Counted from the stretch's first letter, positions 33,458-44,111 are shown. The stretch: 64,000 nt of DNA from Rhodococcus sp. SGAir0479 (GCF_005484805.1 NZ_CP039432.1:4030001-4094000), one strand, 5' to 3'. Translations and numbers: made by a program. Notes: generated by a model from the letters alone, not told the origin.

Positions 33458-34660
33458 ATGCAGCTACTCCGTCACGGCGATCACGGCCCCGCCGTCGCCG
33501 AGATTCGGGGTACTTTGACCGGCCTGGGCTTCCTCCACAACGGGGCAGCCGACACCCACCGCGAGACCGTGAACGGCTCGCACTGGGTCTCACCCGATGC
33601 CGTCTTCGACCACCACCTCGACTCCGCGGTCCGCGCCTTCCAGCAGCAGCGTGGGCTGCTCGTCGACGGCATCGTCGGCCCGGCGACCTACCGCTCCCTC
33701 AAGGAGGCGTCGTACCGCCTCGGCGCCCGGACGCTGATCTACCAGCTGTCCGCGCCGCTGTACGGCGACGACGTCGCCCATCTGCAGACCCGGCTGCAGG
33801 ACCTCGGCTTCTACATCGGCCGCGTCGACGGCTACTTCGGTCCCAAGACGCACGAGGCGCTGAGTTCGTTCCAGCGCGAGATCGGCATCGCCGCCGACGG
33901 CATCTGCGGCCCGGCGACCCTGCGGTCGCTCGAGCTGCTCGGGACCCGGGTCTCGGGCGGCTCCCCGCACGCCATCAGCGAGGAGGAGCTGGTCCGGCGG
34001 TCCGGCCCGCAGCTGAGCGGCAAGCGGATCGTGATCGACCCGGGACTCGGCGGTGCCGACACCGGCCGGATCGTGCAGACCCCCGGGGGACCGGTGAGCG
34101 AGGCCGAGATCCTGTGGGACCTCGCGAGCCGGCTCGAGGGTCGCATGGCGGCGACGGGTATGGAGACGTTCCTGTCGCGTCCGCAGCACGCCAACCCCAC
34201 CGAGGCCGAACGCGCCGAGACGGCCAACGGGTTCGACGCCGACATGATGATCGCGCTGCGCTGCGACGCTCACGCCAGCCCGGCTGCCAGCGGTGTCGCC
34301 AGCTTCCACTTCGGGAACTCGCACGGTTCCACGTCGATGATCGGCCAGATCCTCACGGGGTTCATCCAGCGCGAGGTAGTTGCGCGAACTCCCTTGCGGG
34401 ACTGCAGGACTCACGGACGCACGTGGGATCTGTTGCGCCTCACCAAGATGCCGACGGTTCAGGTCGACATCGGTTATCTCACAAACGATTCCGACGTCGC
34501 GGTGCTCACCGATCCCCGTCAGCGTGACGTCATCGCCGAGGCCATTCTCATCGCGGTCAAGCGCCTGTACCTGCTGGGTCAGGACGACGCACCCACCGGC
34601 ACGTTCACGTTCGCGGAACTGCTGGCCGAGGAACTCGCGGACGCCGACCGCGCCCGGTAG
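33458..34660 (+). CDS. cwlM: CwlM, regulatory amidase-like protein
   Basis: 400 residues: two peptidoglycan-binding repeats (GLLVDGIVGPATYRSL and AADGICGPATLRSL) and an Amidase_3-like domain (KRIVIDPGLGGAD). In mycobacteria the phosphorylated cytoplasmic protein activates MurA and also contacts MurJ, instead of acting mainly as an amidase. The C-terminal APTGTFTFAEL segment, conserved around the phosphorylated threonine, is intact. No signal peptide is seen. ATG 33458 follows CGAAAGG. Confidence 0.92.
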   Translation: MQLLRHGDHGPAVAEIRGTLTGLGFLHNGAADTHRETVNGSHWVSPDAVFDHHLDSAVRAFQQQRGLLVDGIVGPATYRSLKEASYRLGARTLIYQLSAPLYGDDVAHLQTRLQDLGFYIGRVDGYFGPKTHEALSSFQREIGIAADGICGPATLRSLELLGTRVSGGSPHAISEEELVRRSGPQLSGKRIVIDPGLGGADTGRIVQTPGGPVSEAEILWDLASRLEGRMAATGMETFLSRPQHANPTEAERAETANGFDADMMIALRCDAHASPAASGVASFHFGNSHGSTSMIGQILTGFIQREVVARTPLRDCRTHGRTWDLLRLTKMPTVQVDIGYLTNDSDVAVLTDPRQRDVIAEAILIAVKRLYLLGQDDAPTGTFTFAELLAEELADADRAR

Positions 34661-34703
34661 GGACAGCGTCGCCCCGCAGGGCCCACCGACCGCAGCAGCG
34701 GAC

Positions 34704-34721
34704 GGGCCCCGTAACGGGCCC
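34704..34721. terminator. Bidirectional terminator between cwlM and GNAT
   Basis: GGGCCC repeats at 34704-34709 and 34716-34721 form a stem between the convergent genes, ending at the GNAT stop codon. Confidence 0.5.
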
Positions 34722-35413
34722 TAGCAGGCTCCCACAGGGCTTCGTTGGCCCAGATCGAGCACGGACAGCGACGCGGCCTCCAGCAGCCGATCCAGGGCCG
34801 CCTCGACGTCCGCCTTCCACAGGTGGTCGCGGTCGAGTTCGAGCCGCAGTCGCGGGAACCGGTGATGGGGGGCCACCACCTCGAATCCGACGTCCTCGAG
34901 GAAGTCGGCGCTGATCATGCATTCCTGGGGGGAGCATTCCCGGGCCGCGGTCGCGGACGGGACGTCGCTGGGCGTCTCGTCGCCGCGGATCCCGAACGCC
35001 TCGAGCGCCCGGACACCACGACGGACGAGATCCCCGACCGCGGCCTGGATCAACGTCGACCCGAGACCGTGCTCGTCGCCGATGGGCTCGAGGCGCATCG
35101 TGGTCAGCAGTACGGCGTCGGCGCTGACGGGGGAGGTGGGGAACAGGTCGGCCCGCGGCACCATGCTCGGCGGTGCGTACAGCGCACAGCCGGCCGGCTT
35201 GTCGTCGACCAGTGCGACCTGACCACACGAGCCCCACTGGAGCATGACCATCGACAGCCATGCTTCCTTCTCGAACTCGGGATCGTAGAAGTTGCCGCCC
35301 TCGCGTGCCGCGCGGACTGCCGCAGGATCGATCTCCCAGAAGACACATCGCCGGGCGTGCGAGGAGAGCTTGTCGAGACCGTCCAGGGCGAGGGACGTGA
35401 CGCTAGTCGACAC
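34721..35413 (-). CDS. GNAT-family acetyltransferase (Rv3916c-like)
   Basis: 230 residues, GTG 35413. The acetyl-CoA-binding core is visible as TTMRLEPIGDEHGLGSTLIQ, followed by a helix (LVRRGVRALEAFG). Substrate unknown. This gene regularly lies between cwlM and parB in Mycobacteriales and is convergent with cwlM. Confidence 0.85.
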   Translation of the reverse strand: MSTSVTSLALDGLDKLSSHARRCVFWEIDPAAVRAAREGGNFYDPEFEKEAWLSMVMLQWGSCGQVALVDDKPAGCALYAPPSMVPRADLFPTSPVSADAVLLTTMRLEPIGDEHGLGSTLIQAAVGDLVRRGVRALEAFGIRGDETPSDVPSATAARECSPQECMISADFLEDVGFEVVAPHHRFPRLRLELDRDHLWKADVEAALDRLLEAASLSVLDLGQRSPVGAC

Positions 35414-35474
35414 CGTGAACGCCAGCCTCCATGCCCCCAGCCTCCAGACAACTCGGGGGAGATCTCACCCGCCG

Positions 35475-35515
35475 CGACGGAACTATCCCCTTCAGAATAG
35501 GGGATAGTTCCGTCG
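35475..35515. terminator. 16-bp perfect inverted repeat after parB
   Basis: Arms 35475-35490 and 35500-35515 pair perfectly with a 9-base loop, between the parB stop and the GNAT start. No T-run follows on either strand. It is probably the parAB transcription terminator. Confidence 0.6.
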
Positions 35516-35650
35516 TCGGCGCGTCGGCGACACCCGCCCCGTTCGGCCCGCCGGCGGTTCGAGATCGCCGCAGCCCCCTGGGGATGCCGACGGGCCACCG
35601 GGGGACGTAACGTCACGGTGACGAATCGTAGCCGGATCGTCGCTGAGCGA

Positions 35651-36760
35651 TCAGGCCTCGGCCTGCTGCTCCATCATCTTCACGATGCGCTCGAGGTCGT
35701 CGACCGAACCGAACTCCACGACGATCTTGCCCTTGCGCTTGCCCAGGCTCACCGTCACGCGGGTGTCGAACGAATTCGACAGCCGCTCGGCAACGTCCTG
35801 GAGACCGGGCATCTGGATCGGCCTGCGCTTCGCCGGTGGGGTAGGGGAGGGGCCCTCGCGGTTGGCGAGCATGACGGCCTCCTCGGTGGCGCGCACCGAC
35901 ATGCCCTCGGCGACGATGCGGGCCGCCAGGACCTCCTGCGCGTCGGCGCCGGCCTCGAGCGACAGCAGTGCCCGCGCGTGCCCGGCCGACAACACCCCCG
36001 CGGCCACCCGACGCTGCACGGGGATGGGCAGCTTGAGCAGACGGATCATGTTGGTCACGACCGGACGCGAGCGGCCGATCCGAGCCGCCAGCTCCTCGTG
36101 GGTGACCTCGAACTCCTCGAGCAGCTGCTGGTACGCGGCGGCCTCTTCGAGCGGGTTGAGCTGCACCCGGTGGATGTTCTCCAGCAGGGCGTCCCGCAGC
36201 ATCGACTCGTCGGTCGTCTCACGGACGATCGCCGGAATCGTGTCGAGCCCGGCGATCTGGCTGGCCCGCCAGCGTCGCTCGCCCATGACGAGTTGGTACT
36301 GCTCGGGTCCGACGCGGCGGACCACGATCGGCTGCATCAATCCGAACTCGCGGATGGAGTGCACCAGCTCGCTCAGCGCCTCCTCGTCGAACACCGAGCG
36401 CGGCTGCTTCGGGTTCGGCTCGATGAGGTCCGGCGGGATCTCGTGGTAGACCGCGCCGGTGGGGGAGAGGGGTTCCTCGTCGGTGCGGACGGGCGGCGCA
36501 GGCGTCGGTGCGCTCACCACGACGTCGTCGGTGTCCTTCGCGGCCTTGCTCGGTGCCGGCTTGGCGGCGGCCTTGGTCGCCTTCTTGGCGGGCTTCGGCT
36601 TGGCCTCCGGTGCGGTGTCGGCGGCGACGCCCGCCGCCGCGGACGATCCGATGACGACGTCCGCGGCCGCGTTCCCCAGCCCCGGTCCGCCGTTGGCGGG
36701 CCCCGTGGGGATCAGCGCTGCGAGCCCGCGTCCGAGCCCGCCCTTGCGTGTCTGCGCCAT
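35651..36760 (-). CDS. parB: Chromosome partitioning protein ParB
   Basis: 369 residues. The N-terminus is [13 protein letters not shown], followed by an Ala/Lys/Pro-rich linker. The CTP-binding core shows GERRWRA, and an HTH ([20 protein letters not shown]) binds parS. The C-terminal dimerisation domain ends the protein. It loads on parS sites near oriC and works with ParA in origin segregation. The start lies one base after the parA stop. Confidence 0.96.
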   Translation of the reverse strand: MAQTRKGGLGRGLAALIPTGPANGGPGLGNAAADVVIGSSAAAGVAADTAPEAKPKPAKKATKAAAKPAPSKAAKDTDDVVVSAPTPAPPVRTDEEPLSPTGAVYHEIPPDLIEPNPKQPRSVFDEEALSELVHSIREFGLMQPIVVRRVGPEQYQLVMGERRWRASQIAGLDTIPAIVRETTDESMLRDALLENIHRVQLNPLEEAAAYQQLLEEFEVTHEELAARIGRSRPVVTNMIRLLKLPIPVQRRVAAGVLSAGHARALLSLEAGADAQEVLAARIVAEGMSVRATEEAVMLANREGPSPTPPAKRRPIQMPGLQDVAERLSNSFDTRVTVSLGKRKGKIVVEFGSVDDLERIVKMMEQQAEA

Positions 36761-36761
36761 C

Positions 36762-37769
36762 TCACTGCTCCTGCGTCGTGGTGGTCATCCCGCGGGCCGC
36801 GAGCTCACGGCCGGCGTCGAGATAGCTCATCGCGCCTCGGGATCCGGGGTCGTAGTCGAGAACGGTCATGCCGTAGCCGGGAGCCTCGGACACCTTGACC
36901 GAGCGGGGGATGACGGCACGCAGGACGGCATCGCCGAAATGCTTGCGCACTTCCTCGGCAACCTGATCGGCGAGCTTGGTGCGTGCGTCGTACATCGTGA
37001 GCAGAACCGTGGAGACGTGCAGATCCGGGTTGAGGTGCGCCTGCACCAGCTCGATGTTGCGCAGCAGCTGTCCGACGCCCTCGAGCGCGTAGTACTCGCA
37101 CTGGATCGGAATCAGCACCTCCTTGGCCGCCACCATCGCGTTGACCGTCAGCAGCCCCAGCGACGGGGGGCAGTCGATGAGGATGAAGTCGACGTCGATG
37201 CCCTCCAACGCCTTCTCCGACAGCGCGTTCTTGAGCCGGTTCTCGCGGGCGACCATCGACACCAGTTCGATCTCGGCACCGGCCAGGTCGATCGTTGCGG
37301 GAATGCAGTAGAGCCGGTCGTTGTGGGGGCTCTGCTGGATCGACTCCTTGGCGGTGACCTCGCCGAGGAGGAGTTCGTAGCTCGACGGTGTCCCGGACGT
37401 GTGCGGGATCCCGAGCGCGGTACTCGCGTTGCCCTGAGGATCCAGATCGACCACGAGGACCGTGAGCCCCTGAATCGCGAGCGCGGACGCGAGGTTCACC
37501 GTCGACGTCGTCTTGCCCACGCCACCCTTCTGATTGGCGATCGTGAAGACGCGCCGCTGGGTCGGCCTCGGCAGTGCGACCGATCCCGGATGCAGCACCT
37601 GACTCGCGCGCTGCGCCGCCGCGCCGATCGGGGTGTCCGCGAGTGTGATTCCTTCGTAGGGGGAGTGGGCAAAGTCTTGATCTCGACTGCCGTCGGTCGA
37701 GTCCGGCGGGGTCGCGGTTTCACGTGAAACCGTTTCCCGTGAAACGGCGGATTCAGCTCCAGCCGACAT
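36762..37769 (-). CDS. parA: Chromosome partitioning ATPase ParA
   Basis: 335 residues. The deviant Walker A KGGVGKTT, the [11 protein letters not shown] strand and [11 protein letters not shown] define a ParA/Soj ATPase that positions ParB-bound origins. The N-terminal tail contains SRETVSRET, the direct translation of two parS-like sites inside the gene start. It forms an operon with parB. Confidence 0.97.
   Translation of the reverse strand: MSAGAESAVSRETVSRETATPPDSTDGSRDQDFAHSPYEGITLADTPIGAAAQRASQVLHPGSVALPRPTQRRVFTIANQKGGVGKTTSTVNLASALAIQGLTVLVVDLDPQGNASTALGIPHTSGTPSSYELLLGEVTAKESIQQSPHNDRLYCIPATIDLAGAEIELVSMVARENRLKNALSEKALEGIDVDFILIDCPPSLGLLTVNAMVAAKEVLIPIQCEYYALEGVGQLLRNIELVQAHLNPDLHVSTVLLTMYDARTKLADQVAEEVRKHFGDAVLRAVIPRSVKVSEAPGYGMTVLDYDPGSRGAMSYLDAGRELAARGMTTTTQEQ
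37716..37746. promoter_or_regulatory. parS-like sites 2 and 3 inside parA
   Basis: GGTTTCACGTGAAACC (37716-37731) and CGTTTCCCGTGAAACG (37731-37746) share one base. Both lie in the first 20 codons of parA and encode its SRET repeats. Confidence 0.8.
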
Positions 37770-37839
37770 CTACTGCTCCTTCACTTGAAGACCACTCATG
37801 ACGCAATTCTCAACCCTCGAGCCGTCGAAACCCGGTAAC

Positions 37840-38520
37840 TCAGCGATGCCGGCGGCCGTGTTGAGCCATTCGCTCGGCACTCACCACAACCGTCGGAACC
37901 GGCAACGTCTCCGTGCCGCACTCGACCACCTCGAGTTTGCCAGCTCCCAGTCGCGCCAACGCAGCACGGTCCCGGGAAATCTCGTCCGCCGCACTCGAAC
38001 CCTTCAGTGCCAGCATCCGACCACCGACGCGCACCAACGGCAACGACCACCGGGCCAACTTCTCCAGCGGCGCCACCGCACGCGACGTGACCACGTCGGC
38101 GCCGCCCGCCTCCTTGACGACGCCGCCGTCCTCGGCGCGGCCGCGGACGACCGTCACGTTGTCGAGGCCGAGGGAGTCGACGATCTCTTGCAGATACACC
38201 GACCGGCGAAGCAGCGGCTCCACCAACGTCACCCGCACATCCGGCCGCGCGATCGCCAGGGGCACACCCGGCAGACCGGCGCCCGAGCCGACGTCCACCA
38301 CGGACTCGTGCGCCCCCACCAACTCTCCGAGGACTCCACAGTTGAGTACGTGCCGCACCCACAACCGCGGCACCTCGCGCGGGCCGATCAAGCCGCGCAC
38401 CACGCCGTCCGACGCCAAGGATGCGTGATACGCCTCCGCCAACGCCTTGCGTTCACCGAACACCCGTGCCACCGCACCGGCGACATCCCATTGCTCATCA
38501 ACCAGTTCCACGTGAAACAT
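37840..38520 (-). CDS. rsmG: 16S rRNA m7G527 methyltransferase, copy 1
   Basis: 226 residues ([12 protein letters not shown]...). The SAM-binding motif [18 protein letters not shown] and the RsmG pattern [13 protein letters not shown] are present. It methylates G527 of 16S rRNA. ATG 38520 lies at the edge of a parS-like site, which encodes MFHVE. A near-identical second copy is at 40049-40735. This copy is in the canonical place beside parA. Confidence 0.94.
   Translation of the reverse strand: MFHVELVDEQWDVAGAVARVFGERKALAEAYHASLASDGVVRGLIGPREVPRLWVRHVLNCGVLGELVGAHESVVDVGSGAGLPGVPLAIARPDVRVTLVEPLLRRSVYLQEIVDSLGLDNVTVVRGRAEDGGVVKEAGGADVVTSRAVAPLEKLARWSLPLVRVGGRMLALKGSSAADEISRDRAALARLGAGKLEVVECGTETLPVPTVVVSAERMAQHGRRHR
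38504..38519. promoter_or_regulatory. parS-like site 4
   Basis: AGTTCCACGTGAAACA overlaps the start codons of rsmG copy 1; two mismatches to the consensus. Confidence 0.7.
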
Positions 38521-38634
38521 CCTCCCGAACCCACCACCACACGACAAACTCGGGCACGGCGTTTCCGCGCGAAGCGCGGGTGGGGGAGGGGAGGATCCGT
38601 AGCCTCGCCCGCCACCCGGACGGTGCCGGTCTCT

Positions 38635-38650
38635 CGTTTCACGTGAAACC
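38635..38650. promoter_or_regulatory. parS-like site 5
   Basis: CGTTTCACGTGAAACC has a perfect 14-bp palindromic core. It lies in the 520-bp non-coding region 38521-39040 between rsmG copy 1 and the lipase gene. Confidence 0.8.
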
Positions 38651-38712
38651 GCCCTCCCTCCCACGCAGCTCGCGCAACCGGGCCCGCAGCGCTGTGCGAC
38701 TCCTGCCGGCAA

Positions 38713-38728
38713 TGATTCACGTGAAACC
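38713..38728. promoter_or_regulatory. parS-like site 6
   Basis: TGATTCACGTGAAACC, two mismatches to the consensus, 78 bp from site 5. The rest of 38729-39040 shows no gene; it presumably carries the lipase promoter. Confidence 0.65.
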
Positions 38729-39040
38729 AGCGACGCGTATCGGCGCGGCGCGGGCCGATCGGCACGCCGGCGGGCCCCGGCCGGCTCCGGGGACGTGTCC
38801 GCCCCACCCTCACGGACGTCCGGAACGGCCGATCGCCAATCGCGCTGTCACAGTGACGAAATGACCGGGTGTCACGGGGTGGGCATACGACAACCTCACA
38901 CCTTCGTGGGCGCCGCGGATCGGTAATATGCTCTCCTGCAACAACTTTCGTTTCGACGTCGACGGGTCCTCCGAACCGACCCCGCGGACGAGGCCGTCCC
39001 GTAGCGTTTCGGTCAACCGGAGACCATCCCGGGGGCACAC

Positions 39041-40003
39041 ATGACGGCAACCGCTCCGAAACCGTCGCGGTGGCGGATCGCGATCACCGCAGCACTCGTT
39101 CTCGTCGCATCTGTCGGCGCCGTCGGCCTCTCGCCGGCCACGGCGAGTGCCCGGGAACCGTACCCCGTGCCGTACGACCTCTTCGTGCAGGACGAGTTCA
39201 CCAACCCCGGCGGGTCCGCGGCCGGCTCCAACGACTGGTCGTGCAAGCCGACTCCGGAGCATCCCAATCCCGTGGTGCTCGTACACAGCACCGGAGCCGA
39301 TCGACTGAACATGTGGACCACCTTCGCCGCACTGCTCGCGAACGAGGGTATGTGTCTTCGCGCTCACCTACGGCAACCACGCCGATCAGCCCTATCCGAT
39401 CAGCGCCAGCGGAGGCATGGCGCGCGCGGAGGACAGCGCGGCCCAGATCGGCGACTTCGTGGAGGAGGTGCGCGCGGCGACCGGCGCGGCGCGTGTGGAC
39501 ATTCTGGGAATCTCGCAAGGATCGATCGTGCCCAACTATTTCGTCAAGTATCTCGGCGGCGCAGCCCAGGTCGACAAGTACGTCTCACTCGGTCCGGCCT
39601 GGAACGGCAGTGCACTCACCGGACCGGACGGTGGCGCAACGCTTCTCGGTCTCGGCACCCACGACGCCCGTGGCGTGCTGCCGTTCTGCCAGGCGTGCCC
39701 CAGTTCCTGCCCGCATCGCAGTTCATCGCCGGACTGCACGCCAGCGGCCTGTATGCGCAGGAAGTCACCTACACCAACATCATAACCCGCTACGACGAAG
39801 GGATCGTGCCGTACACCAGCGGGTACGTGGAGGGCCACAACGCGACCGACATCGTGGTTCAGGACGCGTGTCCGCAGGACTTCTCGGACCATCTCGCGCT
39901 CGCCGCATCCCAGGTCGCGGCCGGCCACGTCCTCGATGCGCTCGACCCGGCACATCCCCGGCCGGTGCCGGGTGTCCCGGTCCGGCCGTTCGTCGGCGGC
40001 TGA
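39041..40003 (+). pseudogene. Secreted class 2 lipase, double frameshift
   Basis: The start encodes a signal peptide (WRIAITAALVLVASVGAVGL) and NPVVLVHSTGADRLNMWTTF. Near 39350 the frame shifts: VFALTYGNHADQPYPISASG and the nucleophile motif GISQG lie in the next frame. Near 39700 it returns to the first frame (PQFLPASQFIAGLHASG) and continues to 40003. The family is the secreted triacylglycerol lipases of actinomycetes (PF01674 type). Two compensating shifts mean either a decaying gene or sequencing errors. The oxyanion region reads VHSTGA, not the usual VHGTFA. It lies between the two rsmG copies. Confidence 0.75.
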
Positions 40004-40048
40004 CATCGGTCCGGGTGGATCCCGGTGGCGGGGGAGGGGAGGGGCGTC

Positions 40049-40735
40049 TCAGCGCCGCTGACCGCGGTGCCGGTGGTGCGCAACCCTTTCGGCGGACACC
40101 ACCGCGGTGGGTACCGGCAGGACAGCCGCACCGCACTCGACGACCTCGAGCCGGCCGGCACCCAGCCGTGTCAGTGCCGCACGATCACGCGCGATCTCCT
40201 CGGCCGCGCTCGAACCCTTCAACGCCAGCATTCGACCGCCGACGCGCACCAACGGCAACGACCACCTGGCCAGCTTCTCGAGCGGCGCCACCGCTCGCGA
40301 GGTGACGACGTCGGCGCCGCCGACTTCCTTGACGACTCCCGCCTGCTCCGCCCGCCCCCGCACGACGGTGACATTGGTCAGTCCCACCGACTCCACGAAC
40401 TCCTGCAGGTACACCGACCGGCGCAACAGTGGTTCCACCAGCGTCACTCGCACATCCGGCCGCGCGATCGCCAACGGCACACCGGGCAGCCCCGCTCCCG
40501 AACCCACGTCCACGACGGTCTCACCGACGCCGACCAGTTCGCCCAACACCGCACAGTTGAGGACGTGCCGCGTCCACAGTCGCGGCACCTCCCGCGGGCC
40601 GATCAGCCCCCGCGCCACGCCGTCCGACGCCAACGAGGCGTGGTACGCCTCCGCCACGGGCGTCCGTTCGCCGAACACCCGCGCCACCGCACCGACAACG
40701 TCCCACTGCTCATCAACCGGTTCCACGTGAAACAT
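40049..40735 (-). CDS. rsmG: 16S rRNA m7G527 methyltransferase, copy 2
   Basis: 228 residues, differing from copy 1 at roughly 30 positions by eye, with all SAM-binding motifs intact. It also starts MFHVE within a parS-like site. It lies next to jag, the normal partner on that side, so the locus reads parA-rsmG-lipase-rsmG-jag in place of parA-rsmG-jag. It looks like a duplication followed by divergence, or acquisition from a close relative. Confidence 0.94.
   Translation of the reverse strand: MFHVEPVDEQWDVVGAVARVFGERTPVAEAYHASLASDGVARGLIGPREVPRLWTRHVLNCAVLGELVGVGETVVDVGSGAGLPGVPLAIARPDVRVTLVEPLLRRSVYLQEFVESVGLTNVTVVRGRAEQAGVVKEVGGADVVTSRAVAPLEKLARWSLPLVRVGGRMLALKGSSAAEEIARDRAALTRLGAGRLEVVECGAAVLPVPTAVVSAERVAHHRHRGQRR
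40719..40734. promoter_or_regulatory. parS-like site 7
   Basis: GGTTCCACGTGAAACA at the start of rsmG copy 2, the counterpart of site 4. Confidence 0.7.
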
Positions 40736-40768
40736 CCTTCCCAACCGGGCATCTCGTAACAAGAGAAA

Positions 40769-40809
40769 GGGCCGCGGATCCCGGCTGTGGAAGCTGGAAT
40801 CCGCGGCCC
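40769..40809. terminator. Terminator of the rpmH-jag operon
   Basis: GGGCCGCGGAT (40769-40779) and ATCCGCGGCCC (40799-40809) pair perfectly, 27 bp after the jag stop on the leftward strand. Confidence 0.7.
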
Positions 40810-40835
40810 TCGCGGTGTCCGGACGGATCGGTGCG

Positions 40836-41405
40836 TCAGTCCTTGATCACGACGACGCGGCGGTTGGGCTCGGCGCCCTCGCTCTCGCTGGAGACGCCGG
40901 CAACCTTCGCGACCGCGTCGTGAACGATCTTGCGTTCGAACGGCGTCATCGGCGTCAACTCCTCGCGTTCGCCCGAGGCCAGGACGCGCTCGGCTGCCGC
41001 GTTGCCGAGGGCGGAGAGTTCGCTGCGACGGCCCGCGCGCCACCCTGCGACATCGAGCATCAGGCGGCTGCGCACGCCCGTCGACTGCTGGACCGCGAGG
41101 CGGGTCAGCTCCTGCAGCGCGTCGAGCACCTCACCCTTACGGCCGACCAGCTTCGACAGGTCGTTGCCGCCGTCGATGCTCACGACCGCACGATCACCCT
41201 CGACGTCGAGGTCGATGTCGCCGTCGAAGTCCAGGACGTCGAGCAGCTGCTCGAGGTAGTCACCGGCGATCTCGCCTTCCTCGACCAGATCGTCCTCGGT
41301 GTCGGTGTCGGTGCCGGTATCGGTATCCGCATTCCGAGTCTCGAGTGCCACGTCCGTGTTCTCTCTGTCCTCACCCTCCCGGGCGATGTCCTGCTCACTG
41401 GTCAT
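40836..41405 (-). CDS. jag: Jag/KhpB RNA-binding protein
   Basis: 189 residues. An acidic N-terminus with Thr-Asp repeats ([12 protein letters not shown]) precedes a KH domain ([20 protein letters not shown]) and an R3H domain ([16 protein letters not shown]). KhpB proteins bind RNA and affect cell division and membrane insertion. Encoded with yidC as in other Mycobacteriales. Confidence 0.92.
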   Translation of the reverse strand: MTSEQDIAREGEDRENTDVALETRNADTDTGTDTDTEDDLVEEGEIAGDYLEQLLDVLDFDGDIDLDVEGDRAVVSIDGGNDLSKLVGRKGEVLDALQELTRLAVQQSTGVRSRLMLDVAGWRAGRRSELSALGNAAAERVLASGEREELTPMTPFERKIVHDAVAKVAGVSSESEGAEPNRRVVVIKD

Positions 41406-41426
41406 CGTCGTTCTCTCTTCTCGAGG

Positions 41427-42515
41427 TCAGCGTCGCTTGCGCTTGTTGCTCTTGGGACGGTTCGCGGCCGGCCGCGGTTTCGGCTTGGGCCGCGGGGCGG
41501 GCGAGCCTGCGTCCTTGCTGCCGCCGCCGTCGTCACCGTCCGTCGACGCTGCGTCCTCGACTTCCGCGTCCACGACGGGGGCGGGCTGGGCAGACGTCTT
41601 CTTCTTGTCGGCCTTGGGCCGGGCACCGGGCTTGGGGGCGTTGTCCGCACGCCGCTCGATGACGGCCTGCTTCTTGGCCGCTTCCTCGGCATCGATCCGG
41701 CGGAAGACGATGTGCTGCTGCGCGTAGGTCCAGATGTTGTTCGAGACCCAGTACAGCAGGATCGCGATCATCAGGAAGGGGCCACCGACGAGCACGCCGA
41801 GCGGGAACACCCACAGCGCCAGCTTGTTCATGATCGCGGACTGCGGGTTCGCGGCGGCCGCGGCACTCTGGCGGGCCACCGAGGCACGCGAGTTGAAGTG
41901 CGTCGCGACCGAGGCGACGATCATCAGCGGGACTGCGACCAGCGCGATGTTCAGCGTGGACGGCACGCCGCCGAACGGCTCGAAGGACTGCAGCACACTC
42001 TCCGGCGACGTGATCGCGGCGGAGATCGGCGCACCGAACAGTCGGGCGCTCAGGAAGGACTGGACGTCTTCCGGGCTGAAGGCGTAGTTACCGATCGAGG
42101 CGTTCTGCTCCGCCGTCAGGCCCAGCTGACCCATGCCCGTGCCGGTGCGGTTGAACGACCGCAGGACGTGGAACAGACCGATGAACACCGGCGCCTGGAG
42201 CAGCACCGGAAGGCAGCCCATGAGCGGGTTGAAGCCGTGCTCCTTCTGGAGCTTCTGCATCTCCAGCGCCATGCGCTGGCGGTCCTTGGAATACTTCTTC
42301 TGCAGTGCCTTGATCTGCGGCTGCAGTTCCTGCATCTGCCGCGTCGTACGCACCTGCTTCACGAACGGCTTGTAGAGGATGGCACGCAGCGTGAAGACGA
42401 GGAACATGACGGCCAGCGCCCACGCGAAGCCGTTGTCCGGTCCGAGCACGGCGCCGAACACCTTGTGCCAGACCCACAGGATCCAGGACACCGGATAGTA
42501 AATGAAGTCGAGCAC
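41427..42515 (-). CDS. yidC: Membrane protein insertase YidC
   Basis: 362 residues with five membrane segments and the amphipathic loop containing [20 protein letters not shown], which supplies the conserved Arg of the insertion groove. The C-terminal tail is basic (KSNKRKRR) and may contact ribosomes. It inserts and folds membrane proteins alone or with SecYEG. Confidence 0.96.
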   Translation of the reverse strand: MLDFIYYPVSWILWVWHKVFGAVLGPDNGFAWALAVMFLVFTLRAILYKPFVKQVRTTRQMQELQPQIKALQKKYSKDRQRMALEMQKLQKEHGFNPLMGCLPVLLQAPVFIGLFHVLRSFNRTGTGMGQLGLTAEQNASIGNYAFSPEDVQSFLSARLFGAPISAAITSPESVLQSFEPFGGVPSTLNIALVAVPLMIVASVATHFNSRASVARQSAAAAANPQSAIMNKLALWVFPLGVLVGGPFLMIAILLYWVSNNIWTYAQQHIVFRRIDAEEAAKKQAVIERRADNAPKPGARPKADKKKTSAQPAPVVDAEVEDAASTDGDDGGGSKDAGSPAPRPKPKPRPAANRPKSNKRKRR

Positions 42516-42590
42516 GGCTCTAAGTACTCCTCTGTTCGTCCACGTTCACCACACCGTGGTGTTGGGCAAGATCTGGGCGAGCGGTGCGCG

Positions 42591-42929
42591 TCATTCCCGG
42601 CTCACGCTGTGGATGTGCCGGCCCCGACGTTCCGGGACCGGATCCCATCCTCCAGAGTGCCAGGGCGCGCACTTCACGAGTCGCACCACGGTGAGCGCCG
42701 ACCCCTTGACCGCACCGTGGGTGCGCAGTGCCTCGACCGCGTACTCGCTGCACGTCGGCGTGAACCGGCACGTGGGGAGGCGGAGTGGAGACACATAGGT
42801 TCGGTACAGCTCGATGAGGAAGATCAGGACGCGCGCGGGGAGGCGTCGCAGCGTCGTCCACAGGTGTGCCACGAACGACGAAGAGCGCGGACCACTGTCG
42901 GTCCGCGCCTCATCGGGTTCGCTGCTCAT
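42591..42929 (-). CDS. yidD: Membrane insertion efficiency factor YidD
   Basis: 112 residues with the family signature [15 protein letters not shown] and [19 protein letters not shown]-like end. A small membrane-associated helper of YidC. The start overlaps rnpA by four bases. Confidence 0.93.
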   Translation of the reverse strand: MSSEPDEARTDSGPRSSSFVAHLWTTLRRLPARVLIFLIELYRTYVSPLRLPTCRFTPTCSEYAVEALRTHGAVKGSALTVVRLVKCAPWHSGGWDPVPERRGRHIHSVSRE

Positions 42930-43303
42930 GCCGGCTTACCTTCGTCAGCCAACAGACCCATCCGTCGCAGGATCGATCGCAGCTGTTTGTCGAGTTCCCG
43001 GGAACTTGCGGTCGCCGATCCCGGCAACGCGCGAATCACCACGTCGGTGTCGACGGGAACGGTGTCGACCAAACCGGCGCAGATATGACGAAACCGGCGA
43101 GCGACTCGATGTCGAATCACTGCCGGCCCGACTGCCTTGCTGACGACGAGCCCGAAACGCGGACCGCCGATGCTCACCAGGGTGTCGGTCGAGCCACGCT
43201 CCAGAGCGTGGACGACCAGATCCCGTCTACCCATACGTCGTCCGCCACGCACCGTCGCGGAGAAATCCGCGCGGCGACGCAGGCGATACGGCTCAGGTAA
43301 CAC
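42926..43303 (-). CDS. rnpA: Ribonuclease P protein component
   Basis: 125 residues, GTG 43303. The basic RNA-binding helix [10 protein letters not shown] and the N-terminal [14 protein letters not shown] match RnpA. It pairs with the catalytic RNA to process tRNA 5' ends. It overlaps yidD and follows rpmH. Confidence 0.94.
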   Translation of the reverse strand: MLPEPYRLRRRADFSATVRGGRRMGRRDLVVHALERGSTDTLVSIGGPRFGLVVSKAVGPAVIRHRVARRFRHICAGLVDTVPVDTDVVIRALPGSATASSRELDKQLRSILRRMGLLADEGKPA

Positions 43304-43329
43304 CCCGAGCTCCCGAAATCAGTGGGAGA

Positions 43330-43473
43330 TCAGGCGGTGAGGGAAGCGCGGCCCTTACGGCGACGCGCCGAAACGATTGCACGACCCGCACGGGTACGCA
43401 TACGAAGACGGAAGCCGTGAACGCGCGCGCGGCGGCGATTGTTCGGCTGGAACGTCCGCTTGCCCTTGGCCAC
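43330..43473 (-). CDS. rpmH: 50S ribosomal protein L34
   Basis: 47 residues, [20 protein letters not shown] through GRASLTA, GTG 43473. A short, very basic L34 protein. First gene of the leftward operon and divergent from dnaA, as in most bacteria. Confidence 0.96.
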   Translation of the reverse strand: MAKGKRTFQPNNRRRARVHGFRLRMRTRAGRAIVSARRRKGRASLTA

Positions 43474-44111
43474 GGTCAACACTCCTCGAAGTTCGGTGAC
43501 GCCGGTCGGCGTCGGTCTGTCTTGGATGGAAATTCGTGATCACACGACGGCACCGGGGCGCAGACCTCCGGCCAGCACGCATCCTCCACCATCGGGTGAC
43601 TGTTCGAGGGTACTGACAGGCTCGAGAGAGGTCAAACCGGCCCCGGCCGTGATCGGATCCTCGCGAATCGCTGTGGACGAACCGTGCGGTTGTTACCTTT
43701 CCTGCATGGCACAGCCCACGTCCCCGCACGGCACCCTCCACGCCCTCGAGGTGCGCGTCGCGCCACGACGGACGCCAGGCGCGCGCCGGTGACGTCCGAT
43801 CCGATGCTCGAGAACGCGGGCCTGTAAGACAGCTAACACCCACTGCCCCGAACCGCGTTCCCGCAGGTAGCATCGATCACTTCGCCCACCACGGCATTCC
43901 ACCAGGTGAGAGCCTCGAGAACGCGTCGCCGTGCCGATTCCTCGCCGGCGAACCCCCGACTCGAGCGTTGTCCACATCTGTGGATAATTGTGTGGAAACA
44001 CAGATCGGGTGGCATATTCGTTGCCCGGCACGGGGTCCAGCCTCACCGGGGGAGCTCGCTCGACAGACAACCACGGCGACGGGTCGGACAGGCCCTGGGA
44101 GGACACGAACT
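43474..44111. other. rpmH-dnaA intergenic region (origin-proximal)
   Basis: 638 bp without a gene. It carries the divergent rpmH and dnaA promoters. A perfect DnaA box, TTGTCCACA, is at 43968-43976, with an inverted TTATCCACA at 43979-43987. Five CTCGAG sites lie at 43621, 43745, 43807, 43914 and 43960. Confidence 0.75.

Noticed and set aside
39041-40003. Programmed ribosomal frameshifting in the lipase
   Set aside because: No slippery sequence or downstream structure was seen at either shift, and two shifts would be needed; gene decay or sequencing error is simpler.
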